The position numbers and the translations under genes were made by a program. From Auanema rhodensis (Eukaryota > Nematoda > Chromadorea > Rhabditida > Rhabditidae), in contig OZ059898.1 of NCBI GenBank assembly GCA_964057225.1, positions 20,437,267-20,501,266 of the forward strand: a DNA stretch of 64,000 nucleotides, read 5' to 3'. The stretch's first letter is position 1; every line of letters begins with the position of its first letter. The notes under the pieces are model-generated. The model ran no database searches, was not told the origin of the DNA, and saw only the letters and a list, made by a program, of their open reading frames with translations. Positions 23,901-29,500 of the stretch are shown here, piece by piece.

Positions 23901-24853
23901 TTTCTTATCACATCATCGCGGCTTACGCAACAAAATTCACCGTCAGCTCCGCCCATGTCATCATTCACCTCGTAAAAATTATTCTCTGGTTACCCATCGC
24001 TGTCACCAGCTTCTTCGCCCGCCAGCTCTTTCTTCTATACAAAAGAAAGACTCACATCCTTCTCGTATTCATACTCACTATAATGTCTATTCCTACTACT
24101 CGCTGCTCCGATATTCAAGGTGTCATTGATCGCTCCAATCATAGATGCCAGAAATACATCCGACTTCCCTTGGAAAAGAGGACCGAATGCCTCAAAGAAC
24201 TGACTAGGACCATGGACTCCACCCTGAAGCTTCTCTTTAGCTTAGAGGAGAACAAGGAAACCCCCACCGGAAAAGTCAACGATGTCGCAGCTAATGCTTT
24301 AATAGCATACATCAAGCTCAAAGATTTCCTATCTACAGCTAAAACATCTTATGTTTTTAATATGGAAAAGGAAAAGCTTAGAATTTTTGGCAATGAGAAG
24401 CGCCTCACAGACCTCGTCCGCAACATTCAGAAGGACCATCTTAGCTCTATCGAACTTAAGAACATGCCTTATGGATTTACAAAGGTCCAGAAGGAAAGGG
24501 ATCCAGCTCCCACTACAAAGAGCAACATTATAGTCGTAGAAGCTATGCCCGAACTCAAAAGGATAGATCTCACAACCCGCAACATCGGTGAGGATCTTAC
24601 AACTTTGACTCGAATTATTATGAGATCAAACAATGACGACAAAGGCAAGGACATATTGGATGAACTCCGACAGATCAAGGACCTATTGAAGCAAATGGTC
24701 CCAAAGACCATTCAGCCAACCTTATCAAAGGACACCCAAACACCACCAAGAAAACTGAGAACAAAAAGGACAGAAACAGACCTACCACCAGCCAAGCAGT
24801 CACGAACATCACCCAGTAAGGACAGTACGATCGAGTTCCAGGACATCTTCTAA
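16559..24853 (+). CDS. Gag-Pol-Env polyprotein of BEL/Pao retrotransposon (2764 aa)
   Basis: A single open frame with no frameshift or internal stop. Order by residue: N-terminal helical region (17-135), DUF1759-like Gag core (about 190-340), three zinc knuckles (407-469), protease (about 506-647, active-site D532), reverse transcriptase (about 700-1040), RNase H (about 1090-1245), integrase (about 1370-1757), Gn-like glycoprotein (about 1795-1967), Gc-like glycoprotein (about 1968-2456), hydrophobic hairpin and basic tail (2457-2764). The start at 16559 lies in U5 and is the first AUG of the predicted transcript; a second in-frame ATG at 16607 (M17) straddles the LTR end. Envelope fused in frame to Gag-Pol is unusual, since envelope is normally made from a spliced RNA. 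A polyprotein cut by proteases or an in-frame splice could supply it. Stop TAA at 24851, 14 bp before the 3' LTR. Confidence 0.96.
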   Translation: MPLLRSPISKDTTAQNMVHQAEPSEAARAEAWIGKCYQLLEKIRESDNKRKSFVNRTVNYHSNRASNMIEIRLTEIRSIQEDTEAIQNLIEEMRNITDNLTAEDQERLTANECTLRRHIKSLTDYKIHIEGQIEFLRNSRQDQDLRGTIPRLQTPQLEESIGGFPSNQDTNINQGHPMIVQDNYRYRQTVKPVDIPKFDGNIKNWTNFWTLFNRLIHTANIQDIEKFNYLRQSLTGEAASLISSFSTDEESYHPAVSYLRSVYDHEDKILRYLMLDFIQLKAQSPSNKDLLLLMRKINGIARQTERNNEAALNALAIVLIQQKLPGHILQEVYRSGSNSNMNWRQLVDNTEKYLQHEQEVKNISSDLQTKPVPRTMHQSYNRQNFVTNNRPKPDNKKPSGKQTSNSCIFCQKPHAPWTCDTPKTRKERLTILNQDKRCINCLRKSHATEACPSKRLCSNCGGKHIDLLCFKKKTTKVNLTNSFPMEDEDEEEHVIQFSTQTKTNQYHSALLPIGQIELLHKDRTISIPALLDCGSDTSFIDEDLSKELELPIVESKRVKIKTFGNTASIERLNKVETMFKGHNSHILAQLWTKKVLTGPISTVRFSKPTNTCYKLNKNMKITPRILIGSDLMWQALISVEPLSKEHMVVHTQFGDFITGQATNQKSLNAHSVISEDLSISIPIWNKSFVEEQSEFTGTEAEEKTARDKLILDQFKETIQQKEDGYYVSFPWKDNAHLLPDNKVLALKRLTSLVLKLSQQPTLLEGYNKIIEEQLDLGIIEEAKDPYPNAYRIHYIAHQAVVTPQKETTKIRIVYDASGHYQNKPSLNDVIHQGPLILPSLIGMILRFRCGNTAMIADVQKAFLQIRLHESERDATRFFWLRDIHQPLSTDNTRTLRFCRVPFGINASPFLLGATIRHHLQKKSSESLLAHKIKDNLYVDNLLLASDSADQVRMWYSETKDIFQEMNMKLQEFISNDQIFNSNLTPEERNASTTPKILGLPWDTLSDQWIIQAQIPETKLTKRGVTQAIASIFDPMGMICPSLHPLRIFLQNLWTESFDWDTTLPMEIQTRWKQLCENFHINIRIPRPLPSDTNGQYHLVTCTDSSGNALGFCCYLIAASTRQLALIFAKSKLHSKNSTITIPKAEISALTIGVFNTLKIVKEIQDNIKILTATFLSDSEITLAWIRKKPDQKTTGVLVQNRIKEISNHIEELEDLDIKTSFGYIHTKDNPADLATRGCTTEELEDHFWWNPKAQLEKALNGPLFSLCDEEIRIHAATTETSDEEPWISDCSSWIEAQQKWISVHYPLTTTHTPSMYAEAETNLLHLHQNNLMVRLSAAQRNDLRPLLKNHLWYSRGRMNNAELEESAKLPIIILPKTKTARLLIEHVHGQLHKSTAHTMADIRQKYWIPQLRSQTQSVIRKCPDCQKMNNRPYIYPPSGDVPSRRIRKSRPFQHVGLDYFGPITTQDRNQKAWGCIYTCTVTRLIHLEVIEDLTTKSFLSCLRKIWARRGCPESITCDNASTFELGQKIANKLIVTATTNTSENQHRIKWYNITPYAPWQGGFYERLIRSVKNALYKTLHGTPSTEELSITLAECEATINTRPLTYIGSDTTRDEIIRPCDFIHKDIDLNIYIESEDEDSEYIDNPALQTQADTELALHSSRKRTNKFWELWSELYLKELRESHHHTISVKKAGTNTKPEIGQIVLINDSPIPRHKWPTGRITNIHPDSAGNIREVTLLSENGRELKRPVNLLHPMELSTDNIPQTLQKLETISPAVTQRQQNPRNLERKWYGETASILTLLTIFTIFLPTTMANPTISCNPKGVLIQGMNTDNQQVCSHNTCYNSSEGGLITLPLEDILSDYEVTWTFNHNSRLQYMTLNCPAVHFCSTVSCTFCSATLFNPSCWPWTSMLLFSFITYIITAICYGLLHSPWVIGKAIRLWTNFIYAICTSLFGQLYIRTNRFNKKTVIPLITLLLIHQSMACQELSMSTSQESSCNKETCKIQTGQSLTISPYTQEACLTFTNNQNKFSFLRIQWIKTTYFCEIRSLFFTRATSTHVKNSKRCARTGSCQENKCSTIQSDTMVHELELANQYPGSTHCTESCGGFGCGCFYPSSGCLFYRTYMKPIDKSVYEVFSCNEWIPSTQLHITYLNGTTTTSRNITLHSDIQTDVHPFKFSAISLTPPIIPRMQGQFIRNLTRLAIWNMKSTLTCSSHEKAKKLDCKANPQCECTPAEDSVNCHCENQNIQSVFNSVQTILPIFTPAYSIEQSQRNLEINIYRNMMAEIYVTVDGIFNVSSSHDDSTCLIHDSMVRGCYNCQNGAQANIICTSPINALAATNCGDTAFMLQCSPKGTSNNIRLPITTASPWINCSYSCGHNIQYFSLTGILYYVSNIQDLQKHYIEGNHSSLHETAITFQWPDITHFYNIYLGWYKEIAICILIVMLALAVSYHIIAAYATKFTVSSAHVIIHLVKIILWLPIAVTSFFARQLFLLYKRKTHILLVFILTIMSIPTTRCSDIQGVIDRSNHRCQKYIRLPLEKRTECLKELTRTMDSTLKLLFSLEENKETPTGKVNDVAANALIAYIKLKDFLSTAKTSYVFNMEKEKLRIFGNEKRLTDLVRNIQKDHLSSIELKNMPYGFTKVQKERDPAPTTKSNIIVVEAMPELKRIDLTTRNIGEDLTTLTRIIMRSNNDDKGKDILDELRQIKDLLKQMVPKTIQPTLSKDTQTPPRKLRTKRTETDLPPAKQSRTSPSKDSTIEFQDIF
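16608..16622 (+). other. Primer binding site, tRNA-Gly-like
   Basis: TGGTGCATC follows the LTR end with no gap and is complementary to the last nine bases of a typical animal tRNA-Gly (ending GATGCACCA). After one extra A (16617), GGCCG (16618-16622) pairs with the next acceptor/T-stem bases. It would prime minus-strand DNA synthesis. It is unusual that the site is also coding: the ATG at 16607-16609 overlaps its first bases and the main frame runs through it. Confidence 0.7.
18074..18499 (+). other. Aspartic protease domain (peptidase A17 type)
   Basis: Residues about 506-647. The active-site motif reads LLDCGSDTSFI with the catalytic Asp at 532; the usual forms are D-S/T-G, so the Cys at 533 is a conservative but unusual substitution. 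The second conserved block RILIGSDLMW (G628) matches the hydrophobic-hydrophobic-G element of retroviral-type proteases. It should act as a dimer and cut the polyprotein inside the particle. Cleavage sites cannot be read from the sequence. Confidence 0.85.
18656..19678 (+). other. Reverse transcriptase domain (BEL/Pao), YVDN active site
   Basis: Residues about 700-1040. The lead-in with FPWK (near 727) and the RIVYDAS block are typical of BEL/Pao. Motif A is ADVQKAFLQI with catalytic D857; motif B is FGINASPF (902-909); motif C reads YVDN (937-940), so the second Asp of the common YXDD box is Asn. The SIFDPMG block near residue 1028 marks the start of the connection. It copies element RNA into DNA. 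The Asn at 940 replaces a residue that binds metal in most reverse transcriptases. It may be a lineage-specific variant, because the rest of the frame is intact, or it may impair activity. Confidence 0.92.
19826..20293 (+). other. RNase H domain
   Basis: Residues about 1090-1245. The four acidic residues of the RNase H active site can be placed: D1103 in TDSSGNALGF, E1145 in PKAEISAL, D1177 in FLSDSEITLAW and D1232 in NPADLATRG. The last block is highly typical of BEL/Pao. It removes the RNA strand during reverse transcription. Confidence 0.88.
20666..21829 (+). other. Integrase with HHCC zinc finger, DDE core and DUF5641-like C-terminus
   Basis: Residues about 1370-1757. The zinc finger uses H1388, H1392, C1422 and C1425. 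The catalytic triad is D1458 (VGLDYFGPI), D1518 (TCDNAS) and E1565 (GGFYERLIRSVK), with 47 residues between the second Asp and the Glu. The C-terminal part, from about 1668 (FWELWSELYLKELR) to about 1757, has the W-P-x-G-R-I and LL-HP blocks of DUF5641, the usual C-terminus of BEL/Pao integrases. The 5-bp AATTT duplication around the element is the product expected of it. All key residues are present. Confidence 0.92.
21941..22459 (+). other. Gn-like small envelope glycoprotein region
   Basis: Residues about 1795-1967, directly after integrase. A hydrophobic leader (1796-1810) ends in PTTMANPT and resembles a signal peptide. The ~95-residue ectodomain has eight Cys (including an NCP...CSTVSCTFC cluster) and one NSS sequon. 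A strong membrane span follows at 1911-1930, then a ~37-residue basic segment. This is the order signal, Cys-rich ectodomain, span, tail, next signal, as in the first glycoprotein (Gn) of a bunyavirus M polyprotein, but far shorter. Sequence homology to Gn is not visible to me; the assignment is by position and topology. Confidence 0.55.
22460..23926 (+). other. env: Phlebovirus Gc-like envelope fusion glycoprotein region
   Basis: Residues about 1968-2456. A hydrophobic leader (1968-1978) ends in HQSMACQ, a good signal-peptidase context. The ectodomain is very Cys-rich. The block from C2100 to R2122 (C-x3-C-GG-x2-C-x-C-F-x5-C-LFYR) is the hallmark of the phlebovirus G2/Gc fusion family found in nematode BEL/Pao elements. 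Several N-glycosylation sequons are present (NGT, NIT, NLT, NVS, NCS, NHS). A C-terminal membrane span lies at 2435-2456. The family mediates membrane fusion, so the element could in principle form enveloped particles; no function can be shown from sequence. No break is seen in it. Confidence 0.88.
23927..24850 (+). other. Post-Gc hydrophobic hairpin and unrecognised basic tail
   Basis: Residues 2457-2764. Two further hydrophobic stretches (2467-2486 and 2500-2512) flank a short basic turn; the second ends in PTTRCSD and could be a span or a third signal peptide. Then come about 249 residues without a membrane span: charged, Lys-rich, mostly helical in appearance (for example LDELRQIKDLLKQM) and ending in a basic stretch with PPRKLRTKR and PPAKQSR that resembles nuclear-localisation or nucleic-acid-binding tails. 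It has no N-glycosylation sequon and only three Cys, two of them near the start, unlike the ectodomains. That favours a cytosolic side, reached if all three hydrophobic segments span. I do not recognise a family. Codon use looks richer in G and C/T-ending codons than in Pol. Confidence 0.6.
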
Positions 24854-24867
24854 CTCGTCGGCCGGAG
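24854..24867 (+). other. Expected polypurine-tract position, poor match
   Basis: The interval between the stop codon and the 3' LTR reads CTCGTCGGCCGGAG. Only the last four or five bases are purines, so a canonical polypurine tract for plus-strand priming is not evident. Purine-rich strings occur farther upstream inside the coding tail (about 24745-24780), but priming must occur at the LTR edge. Either this family uses a short G-rich primer or the site has changed. Confidence 0.4.
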
Positions 24868-25316
24868 TGTGCTTGAGCACTCTATATTCCTAAAAAACCT
24901 TAAAAACTCTATCTTTTTCTAATACTTCATAATTCTTTATAAATCTCTTTTAACTGATCAATATTCGTGTAAGTTGAACCTAAGGCTCTTTTTACTCATG
25001 ACTCATAGGCTACTCATCCCCCACGCATATCTCCGCAGAATAAGCATGAGATAACGCTTGCTTCTCCTCCCCCTTTTTGTATCTCTGAATTCTCTAAGTT
25101 AACATTATATCTTGCCTCTCGCGTTAGTATATAAGCCGAGAGGATTCCTCAAATTCTTAGGTGTCAATAGTGTAAAAGAATTTATTCTTGTTACCGTTGC
25201 ATAATAAATATTCTCTCCATATTCTCTTCGATCAAGAGCACTACAAAAATCTACCACTGAACCAACTATGCCACTGCTCCGCTCACCCATTTCTAAGGAC
25301 ACGACGGCGCAAAACA
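24868..25316 (+). repeat. 3' LTR (449 bp)
   Basis: Same sequence as 16159-16607 throughout, as far as reading by eye shows, from TGTGCTTG to GCAAAACA. Its TATA box is at 25128-25135 and its AATAAA at 25203-25208. The LTR start codon recurs at 25268 but here runs out of the element and stops after 18 codons in satellite (TGA at 25322-25324). It provides the 3' end of the element RNA. Confidence 0.97.
25203..25208 (+). terminator. Poly(A) signal of the retrotransposon (3' LTR)
   Basis: AATAAA in the R region of the 3' LTR, with the same spacing from the LTR edges as its twin at 16494. RNA cleavage is expected 10-30 bases downstream (about 25220-25235); the position is inferred. Confidence 0.7.
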
Positions 25317-25321
25317 AATTT
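25317..25321. repeat. Target-site duplication AATTT (right)
   Basis: Second copy of the AATTT found at 16154-16158; after it the satellite continues TGAAAACCGCATC in phase, which fixes the outer boundary of the element. Confidence 0.95.
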
Positions 25322-26489
25322 TGAAAACCGCATCTCTTTATCTTTCACGTGAAGCGAGTTACATACCTAGTGCACATCACGTGTACATTTAATTAGCATA
25401 AATTAAAGTTCACGTAAATTTCAAATTCATGGTTACCATGAACCAATATCAATAAAAATTTGTTTTTAAACTAATATGGACATGGGGATTCTAATTTTGA
25501 AAACCGCATCTCTTTATCTTTCACGTGAAGCGAGTTACATACCTAGTGCACATCACGTGTACATTTAATTAGCATAAATTAAAGTTCACGTAAATTTCAA
25601 AGTCATGGTTACCATGAATCAATATCAATAAAAATTTGTTTTTAGACTAATTTGGACATGGGGAATCTAATTTTGAAAACCGCATCTCTTTATCTTTCAA
25701 GTGAAGCGAGTTACATACCAAGTGCACATCACGTGTACATTTAATTAGCATAAATTAAAGTTCACGTAAATTTCAAAGTCATGGTTACCATGAACCAATA
25801 TCAATAAAAATTTGTTTTTAGACTAATATGGACATGGGGAATCTAATTTTGAAAACCGCATCTTTTTATCTTTCACGTGAAGCGAGTTACATACCAAGTG
25901 CACATCACGTGTACACTAAATTAGCATAAATTAAAGTTCACGTAAATTTCAAAGTCATGGTTACCATGAACCAATATCAATAAAAATTTGTTTTTAGACT
26001 AATTTGGACATGGGGAATCTAATTTTGAAAACCGCATCTCTTTATCTTTCAAGTGAAGCGAGTTACATACCAAGTGCACATCACGTGTACATTTAATTAG
26101 CATAAATTAAAGTTCACGTAAATTTCAAATTCATGGTTACCATGAACCAATATCAATAAAAATTTGTTTTTAAACTAATATGGACATGGGGAATCTAATT
26201 TTGAAAACCGCATCTCTTTATCTTTCACGTGAAGCGAGTTACATACCTAGTGCACATCACGTGTACATTTAATTAGCATAAATTAAAGTTCACGTAAATT
26301 TCAAATTCATGGTTACCATGAACCAATATCAATAAAAATTTGTTTTCAAACTAATATGGACATGGGGATTCTAATTTTGAAAACCGCATCTCTTTATCTT
26401 TCACGTGAATCGAGTTACATACCTAGTGCACATCACGTGTACATTTAATTAGCATAAATTAAAGTTCACGTAAATTTCAAAGTCATGGT
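25322..26489. repeat. 176-bp satellite array, third segment (~6.6 copies)
   Basis: Continues the unit interrupted at 16158. The CCGCATCTTTTT variant at 25856 lies, after subtracting the inserted length, 20 units from the one at 13173, so the array register is unbroken across the element. It ends mid-unit at GTCATGGT (26489), where a fold-back starts. Confidence 0.98.
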
Positions 26490-26554
26490 CGCTTCACGTG
26501 AAAGATAAAGAGATGCGGTTTTCAAAATTAGATTCCCCATGTCCATATTAGTCT
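26490..26554 (-). repeat. Inverted 65-bp piece of the 176-bp satellite at the array edge
   Basis: From CGCTTCACGTGAAAG to CCATATTAGTCT the sequence is the exact reverse complement of the satellite stretch running from AGACTAATATGG to CACGTGAAGCG. It is joined to the forward array at 26489/26490 and to the 351-bp satellite at 26554/26555. It is the only inverted satellite piece I see in the window. Such fold-backs are typical scars of template switching or break repair. Confidence 0.95.
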
Positions 26555-29500
26555 AGCTTAAAACAAAAATTAGTTATGATCGTTTGAAAAATGATGCATT
26601 AGTGTATGTTGAGTTTCCATGTACACTCAACATTGCTTCCAAAAACATTTTGACAAAAATTTTTTCCAAAAATTTCAAAATAATTTAGCAAAAAGTAGAT
26701 GTTTTTAGATTCCTTTTTTCAAGGCAAAGACGATGGACAATGTTATTCAACGAAAAAATTAATTCTTCAGGGTGAAAATCGAGGATATAAGTGTGAACTT
26801 ATATCAGTTGATATCTCGGTGCATTTTTAAGCTAGCGCAAATCTGATAACACAGATCGACGCAGCTTAAAAATCCGCATCGAATGCACTATACTACATTG
26901 AGAAACGCTTAATACAAAAATTAGTTATGATCGTTTGAAAAATGATGCATTAGTGTATGTTGAGTTTCCATGTACACTCAACATTGCTTCCAAAAACATT
27001 TTGACAAAAATTTTTTCGAAAAATTTCAAAATAATTTAGCAAAAAGTAGATGTTTTTAGATTCCTTTTTTCAAGGCAAAGACGATGGACAATGTTATTCA
27101 ACGAAAAAATCAATTCTTCAGGGTGAAAATCGAGGATATAAGTGTGAACTTATATCAGTTGATATCTCGGTGCATTTTTAAGCTAGCGCAAATCTGATAA
27201 CACAGATCGACGCAGCTTAAAAATCCGCATCGAATGCACTATACTACATTGAGAAACGTTTGATACAAAAATTAGTTATGATCGTTTGAAAAATGATGCA
27301 TTAGTGTATGTTGAGTTTCCATGTACACTCAACATTGCTTCCAAAAACATTTTGACAAAAATTTTTTCCAAAAATTTCAAAATAATTTAGCAAAAAGTAG
27401 ATGTTTTTAGATTCCATTTTTCAAGGCAAAGACGATGGACAATGTTATTCAACGAAAAAATTAATTCTTCAGGGTGAAAATCGAGGATATAAGTGTGAAC
27501 TTATATCAGTTGATATCTCGGTGCATTTTTAAGCTAGCGCAAATCTAATAACACAGATCGACGCAGCTTAAAAATCCGCATCGAATGCACTATACTACAT
27601 TGAAAAACGCTTGATACAAAAATTAGTTATGATCGTTTGAAAAATGATGGATTAGTGTATGTTGAGTTTCCATGTACACTCAACATTGCTTCCAAAAACA
27701 TTTTGACAAAAATTTTTTCGAAAAATTTCAAAATAATTTAGCAAAAAGTAGATGTTTTTAGATTCCTTTTTCAAGGCAAAGACGATAGACAATGTTATTC
27801 AACGAAAAAATCAATTCTTCAGGGTGAAAATCGAGGATATAAGTGTGAACATATATCAGTTGATATCTCGGTGCATTTTTAGGCTAGCGCAAATCTGATA
27901 ACACAGATCGACGCAGCTTAAAAATCCGCATCGAATGCACTATACTACATTGAGAAACGCTTAATACACAAATTAGTTATGATCGTTTGAAAAATGATGC
28001 ATTAGTGTATGTTGAGTTTCCATGTACACTCAACATTGCTTCCAAAAACATTTTGACAAAAATTTTTTCGAAAAATTTCAAAATAATTTAGCAAAAAGTA
28101 GATGTTTTTAGATTCCTTTTTTCAAGGCAAAGACGATGGACAATGTTATTCAACGAAAAAATCAATTCTTCAGGGTGAAAATCGAGGATATAAGTGTGAA
28201 CTTATATCAGTTGATATCTCGGTGCATTTTTAAGCTAGCGCAAATCTGATAACACAGATCGACGCAGCTTAAAAATCCGCATCGAATGCACTATACTACA
28301 TTGAGAAACGTTTAATACAAAAATTAGTTATGATCGTTTGAAAAATGATGCATTAGTGTATGTTGAGTTTCCATGTACACTCAACATTGCTTCCAAAAAC
28401 ATTTTGACAAAAATTTTTTCGAAAAATTTCAAAATAATTTAGCAAAAAGTAGATGTTTTTAGATTCCTTTTTCAAGGCAAAGACGATAGACAATGTTATT
28501 CAACGAAAAAATCAATTCTTCAGGGTGAAAATCGAGGATATAAGTGTGAACATATATCAGTTGATATCTCGGTGCATTTTTAGGCTAGCGCAAATCTGAT
28601 AACACAGATCGACGCAGCTTAAAAATCCGCATCGAATGCACTATACTACATTGAGAAACGCTTAATACACAAATTAGTTATGATTGTTTGAAAAATGATG
28701 CATTAGTGTATGTTGAGTTTCCATGTACACTCAACATTGCTTCCAAAAACATTTTGACAAAAATTTTTTCCAAAAATTTCAAAATAATTTAGCAAAAAGT
28801 AGATGTTTTTAGATTCCATTTTTTAAGGCAAAGACGATGGACAATGTTATTCAACGAAAAAATTAATTCTTCAGGGTGAAAATCGAGGATATAAGTGTGA
28901 ACTTATATCAGTTGATATCTCGGTGCATTTTTAAGCTAGCGCAAATCTGATAACACAGATCGACGCAGCTTAAAAATCCGCATCGAATGCACTATACTAC
29001 ATTGAGAAACGCTTAATACAAAAATTAGTTATGATCGTTTGAAAAATGATGCATTAGTGTATGTTGAGTTTCCATGTACACTCAACATTGCTTCCAAAAA
29101 CATTTTGACAAAAATTTTTTCCAAAAATTTCAAAATAATTTAGCAAAAAGTAGATGTTTTTAGATTCTTTTTTTCAAGGCAAAGACGATGGACAATGTTA
29201 TTCAACGAAAAAATTAATTCTTCAGGGTGAAAATCGAGGATATAAGTGTGAACTTATATCAGTTGATATCTCGGTGCATTTTTAAGCTAGCGCAAATCTG
29301 ATAACACAGATCGACGCAGCTTAAAAATCCGCATCGAATGCACTATACTACATTGAGAAACGCTTAATACAAAAATTAGTTATGATCGTTTGAAAAATGA
29401 TGCATTAGTGTATGTTGAGTTTCCATGTACACTCAACATTGCTTCCAAAAACATTTTGACAAAAATTTTTTCCAAAAATTTCAAAATAATTTAGCAAAAA

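Larger units (their letters stand above)
16159..25316 (+). mobile_element. Full-length BEL/Pao LTR retrotransposon with phlebovirus-like envelope
   Basis: A 9158-bp element: LTR (449 bp), primer binding site, one 2764-codon Gag-Pol-Env frame, LTR (449 bp). Domain order is Gag, protease, reverse transcriptase, RNase H, integrase, envelope. The DUF1759-like Gag, the A17-type protease and the integrase with a DUF5641-like C-terminus are specific to BEL/Pao. A phlebovirus-Gc-like envelope in BEL/Pao is known from nematode elements (Tas, Cer7 group). The two LTRs agree base for base by eye, the frame is unbroken and the target duplication is exact, so the insertion is very young. It lies wholly within the 176-bp satellite. 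It may be a competent autonomous copy, subject to the reservations on YVDN and the polypurine tract noted separately. Confidence 0.97.

Noticed and set aside
23602..24129. 175-codon frame overlapping the envelope in another frame
   Set aside because: The main frame carries the envelope motifs through the same bases; this product is low-complexity (rich in Ser, Arg, His, Tyr) with no known domain. A shadow of the real gene.
26555..26905. 351-bp unit as a dimer of a ~176-bp ancestor
   Set aside because: The two halves of the 351-bp unit do not resemble each other or the 176-bp unit by eye; only short shared strings such as CCGCATC are seen.
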